DNA from: an uncultured beta proteobacterium | GTDB taxonomy: Bacteria > Pseudomonadota > Gammaproteobacteria > Burkholderiales > Burkholderiaceae_C | Length of the DNA stretch: 39,185 bases | Assembly: GCA_903845935.1 (NCBI GenBank) | Contig: CAIMZI010000022.1 | Location: 1-39,185, forward strand | Reading direction: 5' to 3' | Shown: positions 7,538-17,880 of the stretch, one piece after another | How the letters are laid out: every line of letters starts with the position of its first letter | How positions within the stretch are numbered: position 1 is the stretch's first letter | Notes under the pieces: generated by a model | Database searches by the model: none | Told to the model about the DNA's origin: nothing | What the model saw: only the letters and a program-made list of their open reading frames with translations | Position numbers and translations under genes: made by a program

Positions 7538-8614
7538 ATGAACTACCTGATTCGACTGACCCAAGCTGCAGCCATCGGCATGGCGCTTGCCGCCTGCCCC
7601 AGCATGGCCTTCGACGGTTGGAAGCTGGAAAGCAGCAGCGCCATCCCAGGCAAGAATTCGGCCTGGGACTATGTATCGCTGGACACCGCCAACAACCACC
7701 TATTTATAGGCCGACGCGGCAATGGTCTGCAAGTGTTTGACCTGGCCACGGCCCAGGTTATCCAAACGATTGCGCACACAGCAGCCAACAGCGCCAACGG
7801 TGCAACCCTTATTCCCGAATTCGACCTCGGCCTGTCCTACAACGAGAACGGAACGTTGACGCCCTTCAAGCTGTCCACTCTGGAGGCGGGCACAGACATC
7901 AAACTCGGTGACGAGCTGGATTCCGCACATTACGACGCATTCAGCCAGCGCTTGGTGGTGAACATGGCGGCAGGCGAGTCGGGTACGGATTTGGTCGTAC
8001 TGCAATTGCCGTCGCTGCAAACCGTGGGAGCCATCCATGTTTCGGCCAAAAAGCCCGAACATGCAGAGGCCGATGGACGGGGCAATTTCTACCTCGCCGC
8101 GCGCGATGAAAACGTGGTCTACCGCCTGAACGTGAAAGACCTGAGCGTCACGGCCAAGTGGCCCACGCCAGGCTGCGCCCAGACCAATGGCCTGGCGCTC
8201 GACGCCGCCAACAAGCGCCTATTTTTAGGTTGCCGTGGCAATGCCAGCAGCAAACCCAGCTTCGCGGTGATGAATGCCGATACGGGTGCGGTGATCTACA
8301 CCGCCGAAATCGGTGCGGGTAACGACGAGGTGGTTTTTGACGCGGATCTCAAACGCATATTTCTGGCCAATGGAGTCAACGCGGTTCTCAACATATTCGA
8401 ACAAACCGGTCCGGACAGCTACAAACACCTAGAAGCCCTGGGCACCCAGGCCGGTGTGCGCACCATGGTCATGCACCCCAAGACCAAAAAGTTGTACGCA
8501 GTGACGGCCGAAGGCAGCGCCGACTACTCGAAAAAAATCACTACCAGCGTATCGCCCTCTTACGCCAACACCTTTTTCCCCGACCGATTTTTCGTGCTGA
8601 CTTACGCAAAGTAA
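7538..8614 (+). CDS. Secreted YncE-like beta-propeller protein
   Basis: This 358-residue protein resembles the YncE/YVTN family of periplasmic seven-bladed beta-propellers. Repeated units such as DYVSLDTANNHLFIGRRG..LQVFDL, a region around residue 150, and TNGLALDAANKRLFLGCRG support a repeated blade architecture. The function of the family is poorly defined. The N-terminus is a signal sequence (hydrophobic stretch at about residues 9-20) that can be read two ways: a signal peptidase I site after SMA, or a lipobox LAAC with lipidation at Cys20. The ATG at 7538 is chosen because it gives the signal peptide and follows an A/G-rich AAGAAAG. It stands alone, about 100 bases after the LysE-type gene, and converges on a nitroreductase. 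Confidence 0.8.
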   Translation: MNYLIRLTQAAAIGMALAACPSMAFDGWKLESSSAIPGKNSAWDYVSLDTANNHLFIGRRGNGLQVFDLATAQVIQTIAHTAANSANGATLIPEFDLGLSYNENGTLTPFKLSTLEAGTDIKLGDELDSAHYDAFSQRLVVNMAAGESGTDLVVLQLPSLQTVGAIHVSAKKPEHAEADGRGNFYLAARDENVVYRLNVKDLSVTAKWPTPGCAQTNGLALDAANKRLFLGCRGNASSKPSFAVMNADTGAVIYTAEIGAGNDEVVFDADLKRIFLANGVNAVLNIFEQTGPDSYKHLEALGTQAGVRTMVMHPKTKKLYAVTAEGSADYSKKITTSVSPSYANTFFPDRFFVLTYAK

Positions 8615-8684
8615 GCATCGCAAAGGGCTGAAGTTCCCCCGCCCCACAGCGCGTGTTGCGACGTGCAGGGCAGGGACAACGCCA

Positions 8685-9323
8685 TCAGGCGACTTCGGTC
8701 ACAAAGGCGGCGCGACCGCGACGCACTTTTTGCAGCTTGGCCAGCCAGTCGCCCTCTTCCGCACGGTAGCCCAGCGGCAGCAGTACCACGCTGCGCAAAC
8801 CGCGCTCCTTGAGGTTCAACACCGTGTCTACCGCCTTGGGGTCAAAGCCTTCCATAGGGGTGGCGTCGACCTGCTCTTCAGCGGCCGCAATCAGGGCGGT
8901 ACCCAGGCCAATGTAGGCTTGGCGGGCAGCGTGCTGGTAGTTCACCTCGGCATCGCGGGGCACGTAGGTGTCCAGCAACATCTGGCGGTAGTTTTCCCAG
9001 CCTTCGCTTTTGATTCCGCGCTGTTCATTCACCAGGTCGAACATCGTGTTGATGCGTTCCGCGGTGTAGTTGTCCCAGGCCGCAAACACCAGCAGATGCG
9101 AGCAGTCGGTGATCTGTTGCTGGTTCCACGCCAAGGGCTTGATCTTCTCGCGGACCTCTTTGTTCGTCACCACAAACACCTCATACGGCTGCAAGCCGCT
9201 GGAGGATGCAGTGAGGCGAATGGCTTCCAAAATGCGGTCCACTTTTTCCTGTGGAACCACTTTGGCGGGGTTCATTTTCTTGGTGGCGTAGCGCCAGTTC
9301 AGTTTGCTAATCAGGTCAGTCAT
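8685..9323 (-). CDS. NfsB-type NAD(P)H nitroreductase
   Basis: This 212-residue protein belongs to the FMN-dependent nitroreductase superfamily, close to oxygen-insensitive NfsB-like enzymes. These reduce nitroaromatics, quinones or flavins with NAD(P)H. It shows RYATKKMNP near the N-terminus with the phosphate-contacting Arg, the LTASSSGLQPYEVFVV segment that lines the FMN site, and the C-terminal LPLGYRAEEGDW. The natural substrate cannot be read from sequence. The gene converges on the beta-propeller gene with only 70 bases between the stops, and lies downstream of the kdp operon on the same strand with 190 bases between. Confidence 0.9.
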   Translation of the reverse strand: MTDLISKLNWRYATKKMNPAKVVPQEKVDRILEAIRLTASSSGLQPYEVFVVTNKEVREKIKPLAWNQQQITDCSHLLVFAAWDNYTAERINTMFDLVNEQRGIKSEGWENYRQMLLDTYVPRDAEVNYQHAARQAYIGLGTALIAAAEEQVDATPMEGFDPKAVDTVLNLKERGLRSVVLLPLGYRAEEGDWLAKLQKVRRGRAAFVTEVA

Positions 9324-9513
9324 GCGTTCACTCCAAATGGATCAGCCTGGGATTTTGGGTGCTTTCACGCAATTACAAGGGCACCAGTTGTTGCCCATTG
9401 CAGCGACACCACAACGGGCTTCGCCCCGTGGCCCATCCACCAGACCGATATCCCCAACAAGCGGGGGAACAAAAGCGCAACTTTCGACGCTGTGCACCTG
9501 ATCACGAACCGCA

Positions 9514-10224
9514 CTAGCGCATCAATCGGTACCCTACCGCAGTCTCGGTCAAAAGATGCTCGGGCTGGGCCGGGTCGCGCTCCAGTTTTTGCCGTAGGTG
9601 GCCCATGTAAATGCGCAGGTAGTGGCTCTGCTCGGTGTGTGACGGACCCCACACTTCTTTAAGTAACTGGCGCTGCGTCATGACGCGTCCGGCATTGGCG
9701 ATCAGTGCCAACAGCAGCCGGTATTCAATCGGCGTGAGATGGACCTCGGCGCCCTGGCGGCGCACGATGCGTGCCTGGCGATCCACTTCCACAGCGCCAA
9801 AGGCAAACAGGGCGTCTTCTTTGCTGGCAAGATCAGCGTCCGCAGCATCCGGATGCTTGCGCGGACGGCGCAGGTTGGCCCGCACACGGGCCAGCAATTC
9901 ACCCACGCCGAAGGGCTTGGTCAGGTAGTCGTCAGCTCCGGCGTCCAGCGCGGCAATTTTGTCCGACTCGTCGGAACGCGCCGACAGCACCACGATGGGC
10001 ACGTTGGACCAGGTACGCACATCGCGTATCAGGTCCAGTCCGTCGCCATCGGGCAGTCCCAGATCCACGACCAGCAGGTCCGGCTTGCGCGTGCCGGCAT
10101 CCAGCAGGCCGCGCTTGGCAGTGTCGGCCTCATGCACCTGCCAGCCTTCGGCCTCCAGCGCCAGGCGCACAAAGCGGCGAATTTGCGGCTCGTCTTCAAT
10201 CAGGATGGCAACCGGGCAGGACAT
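9514..10224 (-). CDS. kdpE: KDP operon response regulator KdpE
   Basis: This 236-residue OmpR-family regulator activates the kdp operon when phosphorylated by KdpD. The receiver domain covers about residues 5-118, with acidic residues in IEDEPQ, the phosphoacceptor Asp54 in VVDLGLPDG, and the conserved Lys103 in YLTKPF. The C-terminal winged helix contains HLTPIEYRLL, VMTQRQLLKEVWG and HYLRIYMGHLRQKLE, which is typical of KdpE. The ATG at 10224 gives the family N-terminus; the longer frame extends back through the kdpD stop and has no support. It is the last gene of the operon, 22 bases after kdpD. Confidence 0.95.
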   Translation of the reverse strand: MSCPVAILIEDEPQIRRFVRLALEAEGWQVHEADTAKRGLLDAGTRKPDLLVVDLGLPDGDGLDLIRDVRTWSNVPIVVLSARSDESDKIAALDAGADDYLTKPFGVGELLARVRANLRRPRKHPDAADADLASKEDALFAFGAVEVDRQARIVRRQGAEVHLTPIEYRLLLALIANAGRVMTQRQLLKEVWGPSHTEQSHYLRIYMGHLRQKLERDPAQPEHLLTETAVGYRLMR

Positions 10225-10246
10225 GGGGCTTTGGGCTTTGCGGGGT

Positions 10247-13009
10247 TCAAGGGTCTGAGTCTTCAAACGATTTCGGCGGCGCGGTGCGCGGCAGGCTGAT
10301 GCTGAATTCTGCGCCACCGCCGTCGGCTTGGGCTGCGTTTATTTTTCCCTTGTGGGCATCGACTATCGCCTTGCAAATAGCCAGGCCAAGGCCGACTCCA
10401 CGGGTGCTGGACTCGGTCTGGCCGCGTGTGAACTTGTCAAACAGGGTTTGCTCCTGCCCGTGGCTGCTGACCGGCAAGCCGGCTCCGAAGTCGCGTACCT
10501 TCAGTTCCAGAGTGGTCGCAGTGGTGCGAGCCGACACGCAAATGGCCGGAACATGTACCGGCTGCGTCACACCGTACTTGCAGGCGTTCTCCAACAGATT
10601 CACCAACACCCGCTCCATAAGAGCTGCGTCAAACTCCACCAGCGGGAGCTCACGCGGCAAGTCGGTTTGCACGGTCAGCGATCCCAGGGCATGGCGCGCG
10701 GACCGAATGGAGCTGCCTACGACCTCTTCGACAGATTGCCAGTCGCGGCGCAATTGCACCTGACCGCTTTCCAGGCGTGCCATGTCCAGCAGGTTGCCGA
10801 CCAAGGCGCTGAGTTCGCGCGCCTCATGGCTTATGGAGCGCACCATGGAGTGCTGCTCGGCGCTCAGCGGGCCCAGCTGCTCCAGCGTTTCCGACTGACC
10901 AATCAACGCGGTCAAGGGCGTGCGCACATCGTGCGACATGGCCGCCAGCAGGGTATTGCGCAAACGCTCGGACTCCATTTGTACGACGGCCGATTGCGCC
11001 ACGTCCACGTAGTGCACGCGTTCCAGCGCAATGGCGATTTGCCGCGCCAAGGTTTCGAGTTGTTGCACCTGCTCTGGAATCAACAGCCAGCGTGCCTGGC
11101 CGGGCTGCAGGGCCAGCACGCCACGGATGCGCATGGGTGCTTGCAGCGGCACGTAATGCCAAGGGTTGGACGGCAGGGTTGCTGTAGCCAGTCCGGCGCG
11201 CTGGCCATGGTGAAAGCACCAATCGGCAATACTGGCATCCAATCCCTCCGGCAAATTGCCGCCCAGTTCCAGTTGATCCTGGGCATCGGTGATAAATACC
11301 CTGGCCAGTCCACCGAAGGTGCGTGTCACCGCCGCCTCACCCAGCTCCAGTACCTGCACGGTTTGCAGCGCCGCCGACAGGTCGCGCGTCAGCTCAAACA
11401 AGGCGTGCGCGCGGCGTTCCCGGCTGGCCGACACACTGGCGGCAAAGCGCAGGTTGGCCGTGAGCTGGCCTATCAACATACCCACACCCAGCATCACGGC
11501 AAAGGTGACCAAATACTGCACATCGGTTACCGCAAACGAAAAGCGCGGTGGCACAAAAAAGAAGTCGAAGGCGGCCACCGACAACACCGCTGCCAGCATG
11601 GCCGGGCCGCGACCCAGCCGCACCGCCACCAGCACCACACAGAGCAAAAACAACATGACAATATTGGCCAGGTCAAACAGCGCCAGCATCGGCAGGGTGA
11701 GCAGCGTGGTGACCACACAGGCGGCCAGCGCCCAGGCATAGCGCGACCAGGATTCCCGGCCCGCGCCCAGGTCGCTGCCATCCCTGGAATCGACTGGAAC
11801 TGCCGGTGCAATGCGACGTACCGCCTCGGTGAATCCAATCTCCACGATATCGAGTTCGTGAGCCAGGTCGGCCAACTGCAGCGTCAAAGTGGTGCTGAAT
11901 AGACGCCGCATTCGGCTCCAACCGCTCTTGACGGGTCGCCCCACCACCAGAGTGGCGCAGTTGAGCGCGCGGGCCTGCTCCAGCAGGGTGCGTGCCACAT
12001 CGTTGCCGGTCAGCACCACCGGTGCGCCACCCAACTCTTGGGCCAGTTTGAGCACGGCCAGCGTGCGGTCGCGCTCGCTTGAGGACAGGCGCTGTAGCGC
12101 CGATGTTTCTACATAGGCAGCATGCCAACGCACGTTGAGTTGGCCCGCCAAGCGCGCGGCGCTGCGCACCGCATGTTCGGCACCCAGATCCGGTCCGACG
12201 CAGACCAGCAGCGCGCCCGAGGTGTTCCATGCCGCCGAGCTGTTGGCCTGTCCCTGGCTGGCAATACGATGCTGGCGGGCGCGGTAGCTGCGCACGTCGT
12301 CGCCCACATGTTCGGCGGTGCGCCGCAACGCAATCTCACGCAGAGCAAACAGGTTGCCTTTGCGAAAGAAGTTTTGCGTGGCGCGCTCGGCCTGTTGCGG
12401 CACATAGACCTTGCCGGCCTTGAGGCGCGACAGCAGCTCATCGGCGGTGACGTCAATCAGGATCAGTTCATCGGCATTGTCGAGCACCGTGTCGGGCACG
12501 GTTTCGTTGACGCGGATGCCGGTGATGGCGCCGACCGTGCCGTTCAGGCTTTCCAGGTGCTGAACATTGAGCGCGGTCCAGACATCGATACCGGCATCCA
12601 GCAATTCCTGCACATCCTGCCAGCGCTTGGGATGGCGCGAGCCGGGCGCGTTGCTGTGGGCAAGTTCGTCGAGCAGCAGTACCTCGGGCTTGGCCTGCAG
12701 CGCTGCGTCGATATCGAACTCCACCAGCACCTGGCCACGGTAGGCAACTTCCTGCAAAGCCAGCCGGGGCAGACCGCTCAGCAGCTCTTCGGTTTCACGT
12801 CGACCATGCGTTTCGACCAGGCCGATCAGTACCGATTGCCCTGCCGTCTTGGCGCGCTGTGCCGCGCTGAGCATGGCAAAGGTTTTACCAACGCCGGCAC
12901 TGGCACCAAAGTAAATCCGCAGCTTGCCGCGCGCCACGGCCTCTGCATCCTCGCGCAGTTGTGCCAGCAGCGCATCAGGGTTGGGGCGGTTATCGGAGGT
13001 GGCGGCCAC
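10247..13009 (-). CDS. kdpD: Osmosensitive K+ channel sensor histidine kinase KdpD
   Basis: This 920-residue membrane sensor kinase responds to potassium limitation or salt stress and phosphorylates KdpE. The domains run in the usual order: the KdpD N-terminal domain with Walker A GASAGVGKT (residues 35-43); a universal-stress-protein-like domain; four clustered transmembrane segments (about residues 425-525); a GAF-like region; a HisKA domain with the phospho-His in AAMSHDVRTPLTALIG; and a HATPase domain with LVNLLENACKYG, VRDFGAGLP and GVGLGLAICKAIVDAH. The start is a GTG at 13009. It is 51 bases downstream of kdpC and is cotranscribed with the transporter genes, the usual arrangement. Confidence 0.96.
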   Translation of the reverse strand: MAATSDNRPNPDALLAQLREDAEAVARGKLRIYFGASAGVGKTFAMLSAAQRAKTAGQSVLIGLVETHGRRETEELLSGLPRLALQEVAYRGQVLVEFDIDAALQAKPEVLLLDELAHSNAPGSRHPKRWQDVQELLDAGIDVWTALNVQHLESLNGTVGAITGIRVNETVPDTVLDNADELILIDVTADELLSRLKAGKVYVPQQAERATQNFFRKGNLFALREIALRRTAEHVGDDVRSYRARQHRIASQGQANSSAAWNTSGALLVCVGPDLGAEHAVRSAARLAGQLNVRWHAAYVETSALQRLSSSERDRTLAVLKLAQELGGAPVVLTGNDVARTLLEQARALNCATLVVGRPVKSGWSRMRRLFSTTLTLQLADLAHELDIVEIGFTEAVRRIAPAVPVDSRDGSDLGAGRESWSRYAWALAACVVTTLLTLPMLALFDLANIVMLFLLCVVLVAVRLGRGPAMLAAVLSVAAFDFFFVPPRFSFAVTDVQYLVTFAVMLGVGMLIGQLTANLRFAASVSASRERRAHALFELTRDLSAALQTVQVLELGEAAVTRTFGGLARVFITDAQDQLELGGNLPEGLDASIADWCFHHGQRAGLATATLPSNPWHYVPLQAPMRIRGVLALQPGQARWLLIPEQVQQLETLARQIAIALERVHYVDVAQSAVVQMESERLRNTLLAAMSHDVRTPLTALIGQSETLEQLGPLSAEQHSMVRSISHEARELSALVGNLLDMARLESGQVQLRRDWQSVEEVVGSSIRSARHALGSLTVQTDLPRELPLVEFDAALMERVLVNLLENACKYGVTQPVHVPAICVSARTTATTLELKVRDFGAGLPVSSHGQEQTLFDKFTRGQTESSTRGVGLGLAICKAIVDAHKGKINAAQADGGGAEFSISLPRTAPPKSFEDSDP

Positions 13010-13060
13010 GTCAGCGGATCCGGTTTCGCATGGTGTTCAAGGGTAGCACTGGTGTGGCGA

Positions 13061-13636
13061 TCAGAGCTTGAGGTCTTCCAGCGCCAGGTTCAGACGCAGC
13101 ACATTTACTCCCGGCTCACCCAGCAGTCCCAGCAATGGGCGCTCGGTCACTGGCTCAATCAGCGCCTCAACACGCGCCACATCCAGCTTGCGCGCAGTGG
13201 CTACTCGATTGACTTGGTAGCGTGCAGCCGCCAGGCTGATGTGCGGATCAAGGCCGCTGGCCGACGCCGTCACCAGGTCCACCGGAACAGGCGCGGTGTT
13301 GCCTGGGTCGGCATCACGCAGGGCTTGCATGCGGCTCTTGACCGCATCGATCAGCGCCGGGTTGAGCGGACCGAGGTTGGAGCCGCCGGAGGAGAGCGCG
13401 TTATTGGGCTGTGGACTGGTGGCCGAGGGGCGGCCCCAGAAATGGCCGGGGTCGCTGAAATTCTGACCGATCAACAGCGAGCCGATCGGCTTGCCGTCTT
13501 TGACAATCAGGCTACCGGCGGCCTGCGCCGGATAGAGGGCCTGCGCCAAGGTGGTAACCAGCAGCGGATAGGCCAAGCCGCTGATCAGGCTGAGCGCCAG
13601 AAACAGCACCAGCAACGGACGAATGGTATTTTTCAT
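13061..13636 (-). CDS. kdpC: Potassium-transporting ATPase subunit KdpC
   Basis: This 191-residue subunit of the KdpFABC pump has one N-terminal transmembrane helix (about residues 7-28) and a periplasmic domain that stabilises the complex and affects potassium affinity. Family motifs are present: [72 protein letters not shown] and [10 protein letters not shown]. The spacing to kdpB is 16 bases. Nothing unusual is seen. Confidence 0.95.
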   Translation of the reverse strand: MKNTIRPLLVLFLALSLISGLAYPLLVTTLAQALYPAQAAGSLIVKDGKPIGSLLIGQNFSDPGHFWGRPSATSPQPNNALSSGGSNLGPLNPALIDAVKSRMQALRDADPGNTAPVPVDLVTASASGLDPHISLAAARYQVNRVATARKLDVARVEALIEPVTERPLLGLLGEPGVNVLRLNLALEDLKL

Positions 13637-13652
13637 AAGGGACTTTCGAAGT

Positions 13653-15770
13653 TCAGACCAGGTGCATGGCGACCAACAGCATGTCGATCAACTTGATGCC
13701 GATGAAGGGCACGATCAGTCCGCCCAAACCATAGACCGTCAAATTGCGGCGCAGCAGAATGGCAGCCCCTATGGGGCGGTACTTCACGCCCTTGAGCGCC
13801 AGGGGAATCAGGAACACGATGATCAGCGCATTGAAGATCACGGCCGACAGAATCGCCGAATTCGAGCTGCCCAGGTGCATCACATTGAGTGCCGCCAGTT
13901 GCGGGTAGGTGGTGACAAAGATCGCCGGGATGATGGCGAAGTATTTGGCCACGTCATTGGCAATCGAGAAGGTCGTGAGCGAGCCGCGCGTCATCAGCAG
14001 CGCCTTGCCGGTCTCCACCACCTCCAGCAGCTTGGTCGGGTTGGAGTCCAGATCCACCATATTGGCGGCCTCCTTGGCGGCCTGCGTGCCGCTGTTCATG
14101 GCCACGGCCACATCGGCCTGAGCCAGGGCCGGGGCGTCATTGGTGCCGTCGCCGGTCATCGCCACCAAGCGGCCCTCGGCCTGGTATTTGCGGATCAGCA
14201 CCAGCTTGTCTTCGGGCGTAGCCTCGGCCAGAAAGTCATCGACACCGGCCTCGGCGGCGATGGCCGACGCGGTGAGCCGGTTGTCGCCGGTGATCATCAC
14301 AGTCTTGATGCCCATGCGGCGCAGTTCACCAAAGCGTTCCTTGATACCGGCCTTGACGATGTCCTTCAGCTCGACAATGCCCAGCACGCTGTTGCCATCG
14401 GCCACCGCCAGCGGCGTGCTGCCGCGGCGCGCTACGTCGTCAGCGGCTACCAGCAGTTCGGCCGGCATGGTGCCGCCCAGGGCCAGCACGTATTTGCGCA
14501 CCGCATCCACCGCGCCCTTGCGTAACTGGCGCGTGCTGCCGTTGGCTTGCGTGATATCTACACCGCTCATGCGCGTTTGCGCGGTGAACGGCACTTCCAG
14601 CACGGCGCCGGAAATCGCCGTGACATGGCCTAATCGCTGCGCCAGCACGACGATGCTGCGGCCCTCAGGGGTTTCATCGGCGACCGATGACTGGGCGGCA
14701 CAATCTGCCAGCTGTGCGACGCTGACGCCGGGGCCCGGAATAAAGCTCGATGCCTGGCGGTTGCCATGGGTGATGGTGCCGGTCTTGTCCAGCAGCAGCA
14801 CGTCCACGTCACCGGCGGCCTCGACGGCGCGGCCCGAGGTGGCAATCACATTGGCTTGCATCATGCGGCTCATGCCCGCTACGCCCACGGCCGACAACAG
14901 GCCGCCGATGGTGGTGGGGATCAGGCAGACCAGCAAGGCCACCAGGGCAGTGATGCTGACCGGGCTGCCGGATTGTGCCGCCCCCACGCTGAACAGCGAG
15001 AAAGGCAGCAGCGTGACGGTGACCACCAGAAACACGATGGTGAGGGCCACCAGCAAAATGGTCAGCGCAATTTCATTGGGCGTCTTCTGGCGCTTGGCGC
15101 CTTCGACCATGCTGATCATGCGGTCAAGAAACGACTCGCCGGGGTTCACGGCGATGCGCACCACCAGCCAGTCCGACAGCACCCGGGTGCCACCGGTGAC
15201 GGAGGCAAAGTCGCCACCGGACTCGCGCACCACCGGTGCCGATTCGCCGGTGATGGCGCTCTCATCCACCGTAGCCACACCCTGAATCACCTCGCCGTCC
15301 ACGGGGATCATCTCGCTGGCTTCCACAAACACCACATCACCCTTGCGCAGATTCTCGGCCTGTTCCGGGACCCAGTGGTAGGTGGGCAGGCCGGTCTCTG
15401 CATCCAAAGGCCTTGCCACTGTCACGCTGTCCGGTTCGGTCAGCTTTTTGGCCCAGGTGCTTTGCTTGAGGCCCCGCAGCGATGCGGCCTGTGCCTTGCT
15501 GCGGCCCTCGGCCAGGGCCTCGGCAAAGTTGGCAAACAGCACGGTGAACCACAGCCAGACGGCAATCGACAGGATGAACCAGGCCGGAGCCTCGCCCTGG
15601 CCTTGCAGGGCCTGCACGCCCAGCAAGGTGGTCAGAATGCTGCCGATGTAGACGACAAACATCACCGGGTTGCGCCACTGTACGGCCGGACTCAGTTTGC
15701 TGAAAGAAGCCTTGATGGCAGGACCGACCAGGGCCGGGTCCATCAGGGTCAAAGAAGTATGGGTTTTCAT
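13653..15770 (-). CDS. kdpB: Potassium-transporting P-type ATPase subunit KdpB
   Basis: This 705-residue P-type ATPase is the ATP-hydrolysing subunit of the KdpFABC high-affinity potassium pump. The actuator-domain TGES motif (residues 174-177), the phosphorylation site D328 in DKTGT, the [11 protein letters not shown] segment and the hinge motif [12 protein letters not shown] are intact. Six to seven membrane segments are recognisable. Length and N-terminus are typical. It lies 33 bases after kdpA and 16 bases before kdpC. Confidence 0.97.
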   Translation of the reverse strand: MKTHTSLTLMDPALVGPAIKASFSKLSPAVQWRNPVMFVVYIGSILTTLLGVQALQGQGEAPAWFILSIAVWLWFTVLFANFAEALAEGRSKAQAASLRGLKQSTWAKKLTEPDSVTVARPLDAETGLPTYHWVPEQAENLRKGDVVFVEASEMIPVDGEVIQGVATVDESAITGESAPVVRESGGDFASVTGGTRVLSDWLVVRIAVNPGESFLDRMISMVEGAKRQKTPNEIALTILLVALTIVFLVVTVTLLPFSLFSVGAAQSGSPVSITALVALLVCLIPTTIGGLLSAVGVAGMSRMMQANVIATSGRAVEAAGDVDVLLLDKTGTITHGNRQASSFIPGPGVSVAQLADCAAQSSVADETPEGRSIVVLAQRLGHVTAISGAVLEVPFTAQTRMSGVDITQANGSTRQLRKGAVDAVRKYVLALGGTMPAELLVAADDVARRGSTPLAVADGNSVLGIVELKDIVKAGIKERFGELRRMGIKTVMITGDNRLTASAIAAEAGVDDFLAEATPEDKLVLIRKYQAEGRLVAMTGDGTNDAPALAQADVAVAMNSGTQAAKEAANMVDLDSNPTKLLEVVETGKALLMTRGSLTTFSIANDVAKYFAIIPAIFVTTYPQLAALNVMHLGSSNSAILSAVIFNALIIVFLIPLALKGVKYRPIGAAILLRRNLTVYGLGGLIVPFIGIKLIDMLLVAMHLV

Positions 15771-15803
15771 GTTGTGTTTCTCAATCCATGGGAGCGGCGG
15801 CGC

Positions 15804-17603
15804 TTAATGCGCGGGCCAGAGCATCAGGTGTTCCACCATCGGGCCCAGTGCCAGGGCCGGCACGTAGTTGAGTAGTCCCACCAGCAACACCGTACCTATC
15901 AGCAGCGTCACAAACAGGGGCCCGTGCGTGGGCAGGGTTCCGGCGGTGACGGGCAGGCGTTTCTTGGCCGCCAGGGCACCGGCAATTGCCAGCACGGGCA
16001 CGATCACACCAAAGCGGCCGAACCACATCACCACGGCCAACAAGCCGTTGTAGAAAGGTGTGTTGACCGACAGACCGGCAAAGGCGCTGCCGTTGTTGTT
16101 GCCGGCCGAGCTCAGCGCATACAGGATTTCGGAAAAACCATGGGCGCCGGGGTTGGCAATGCCCGCCTTGCCCGCATCACTCATCACTGCAATGGCGGTG
16201 CCCACCAGTACCAGAATGGGCGTCACCAGAATCGCCACCGAGGTCAGCTTCATCTCGTGCGACTCGATCTTTTTGCCCAAGTATTCCGGTGTGCGACCGA
16301 TCATCAGCCCGGCAATAAACACGGCCAGAATGGCAAATACCAGCATGCCGTAGAGGCCGGTGCCGACACCGCCAAACACCACCTCGCCCAACTGCATCAT
16401 CACCATCGGCACCATGCCGCCCATCGGGGTGAGTGAGTCGTGCATGCCGTTGACAGCGCCACAACTGGCCGCCGTGGTGATGACGGCAAACAGACTGGTG
16501 GCGTTGATGCCAAAGCGCGTTTCTTTGCCTTCCATATTGCCGCCGGACTGCAGGCTGCTGGCCGACTGGTCCACGCCCTGCGCTGCCAGCAACGGATTAC
16601 CGGTCTGCTCGGCGGGCGTGATGGCGATCACGGCAATGACAAACATCAGCGTCATGGCCGACAGCACCGCCCAGCCCTGGCGCTTATCACCCACCTCGGC
16701 TCCAAACGCAAAGCACAGCGCAGCCGGAATCAGGAAGATTGCCAGCATCTGGAAGAAGTTGGCTAATGCAGTGGGGTTCTCGTAGGGGTGGGCCGAGTTG
16801 GCGTTGAAGAAGCCACCACCGTTAGTGCCCAGCATCTTGATGGACTCCTGCGAGGCCACCGGGCCCATGGGCAAGGTTTGCGTGGTCGTCTGGGCATCCT
16901 CTGTCACTGCCACGCCCTTGGCGTCCAGCACCGGCTGACCCGCGGCATCCAGTTTGGGATTCTGGAACTTCGTCACCTCCACGGTGCTCACATCCTTGTA
17001 GGCGTCAAGGTTCTGGATGACGCCCTGGCCCACCAGAAAAATGGCAAACACAAACGACAAAGGCAGCAGCAGCCACAGCGTGATGCGCGTGATGTCGGCC
17101 CAGAAATTGCCGATGACCGCCGTGGAGCGGGCGGCAAAGCCGCGTATCAGCGCAAACACCACGGCAATGCCGGTGGCAGCCGAGAAGAAGTTCTGCACGG
17201 CAAGTGCCAGCATTTGAGTCAGGTAACTCATGGTGGACTCACCGCTATAGCCCTGCCAGTTGGTATTGGTGACAAAGCTGATAGCGGTGTTGAAGGCTGA
17301 ATCGGTGGAGACCGCAGCCATGCCCGCCGGATTGAATGGCAGCATGCCTTGGATGCGCTGTATGCCATACACCGCCAGCACGCCCAGAGCGTTAAAGGCC
17401 AGCAGCGCCAGGCTGTATTGCGTCCAGCGCATGGACTGCTCGGGCGCGGTGCCCGCCAGCCGATACAGTGGTGCCTCAACCGCGTGCATCCAGCGCGGCA
17501 GGCGTCCGCCACACAAGCGTGCCAGCCAAAGGCCCAGCGGCCAGGCGGCAGCGAACAGGGTAATCAGGAAGAGGCCTAACAGGCCCCAGGCAGAGCTAGC
17601 CAT
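15804..17603 (-). CDS. kdpA: Potassium-transporting ATPase subunit KdpA
   Basis: This 599-residue membrane subunit forms the potassium channel-like part of KdpFABC and belongs to the superfamily of K+ transporters. Four degenerate selectivity-filter loops can be recognised, including [59 protein letters not shown] and [14 protein letters not shown], each carrying the critical glycine region. The ATG at 17603 is chosen because it shares a base with the kdpF stop (TAATG); longer in-frame starts run through kdpF. Translational coupling to kdpF is likely. Confidence 0.96.
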   Translation of the reverse strand: MASSAWGLLGLFLITLFAAAWPLGLWLARLCGGRLPRWMHAVEAPLYRLAGTAPEQSMRWTQYSLALLAFNALGVLAVYGIQRIQGMLPFNPAGMAAVSTDSAFNTAISFVTNTNWQGYSGESTMSYLTQMLALAVQNFFSAATGIAVVFALIRGFAARSTAVIGNFWADITRITLWLLLPLSFVFAIFLVGQGVIQNLDAYKDVSTVEVTKFQNPKLDAAGQPVLDAKGVAVTEDAQTTTQTLPMGPVASQESIKMLGTNGGGFFNANSAHPYENPTALANFFQMLAIFLIPAALCFAFGAEVGDKRQGWAVLSAMTLMFVIAVIAITPAEQTGNPLLAAQGVDQSASSLQSGGNMEGKETRFGINATSLFAVITTAASCGAVNGMHDSLTPMGGMVPMVMMQLGEVVFGGVGTGLYGMLVFAILAVFIAGLMIGRTPEYLGKKIESHEMKLTSVAILVTPILVLVGTAIAVMSDAGKAGIANPGAHGFSEILYALSSAGNNNGSAFAGLSVNTPFYNGLLAVVMWFGRFGVIVPVLAIAGALAAKKRLPVTAGTLPTHGPLFVTLLIGTVLLVGLLNYVPALALGPMVEHLMLWPAH

Positions 17604-17701
17604 TAGAACTCCTCGGCGCGAAACAGCGCGTAAACCAGATACACCAGCAACAGCACGGCACACAGGCCGCCCGCGCCATACAAAACGTTCAGCAGATTCA
17701 T
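17603..17701 (-). CDS. kdpF: KdpF small membrane subunit
   Basis: This 32-residue peptide is almost a single transmembrane helix (core [22 protein letters not shown]) and matches the KdpF family, the lipid-like stabilising subunit of the Kdp complex. The Y.VYAL...E.F pattern at the C-terminus is diagnostic. Its ATG overlaps the stop codon of an upstream 34-codon frame (ATGA), and its TAA overlaps the kdpA ATG. It is small enough to be missed by default gene callers. Confidence 0.92.
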   Translation of the reverse strand: MNLLNVLYGAGGLCAVLLLVYLVYALFRAEEF

Positions 17702-17802
17702 GACCGCTCTCCCTGGGGCTTTTCCAGTTTGGCAAGCCCCCAGACCATCAGCATCAAGGCCAACCAAAGGCCCGCGCCCATCGCAACAAATACCGCATCC
17801 AT
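17698..17802 (-). CDS. Unnamed 34-residue membrane peptide upstream of kdpF
   Basis: A 34-codon frame starts at an ATG preceded by AAGAGGT six bases upstream, one of the best ribosome binding sites in this operon, and ends with a TGA overlapping the kdpF start. The product is one hydrophobic segment (about residues 4-23, rich in Ala, Leu, Met and Trp) followed by a charged tail, [10 protein letters not shown]. It therefore looks like a single-pass inner-membrane peptide with the tail probably in the cytoplasm. It is the first gene after the likely kdp promoter. I recall small frames of this kind upstream of kdpF in other betaproteobacteria but know no assigned function. A role as an extra Kdp accessory peptide is inference. 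Confidence 0.75.
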   Translation of the reverse strand: MDAVFVAMGAGLWLALMLMVWGLAKLEKPQGERS

Positions 17803-17880
17803 ATCGCACCTCTTGTTCAATTTGGTGCACGGAGTTTGGTTTACGGTGCGTAAAAGTGTTGTTGAGAATTGACTGGCTGG

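Noticed and set aside
9400..9450. ACGGG/CCCGT hairpin between kdpE and the nitroreductase gene as a kdp terminator
   Set aside because: The stem is only five pairs and no T run follows on the minus strand.
12122..13696. 524-codon plus-strand frame (and a similar one at 10328-11902)
   Set aside because: Both are antisense to kdpD and kdpC, with His/Gln/Arg-rich composition typical of reverse-frame translation.
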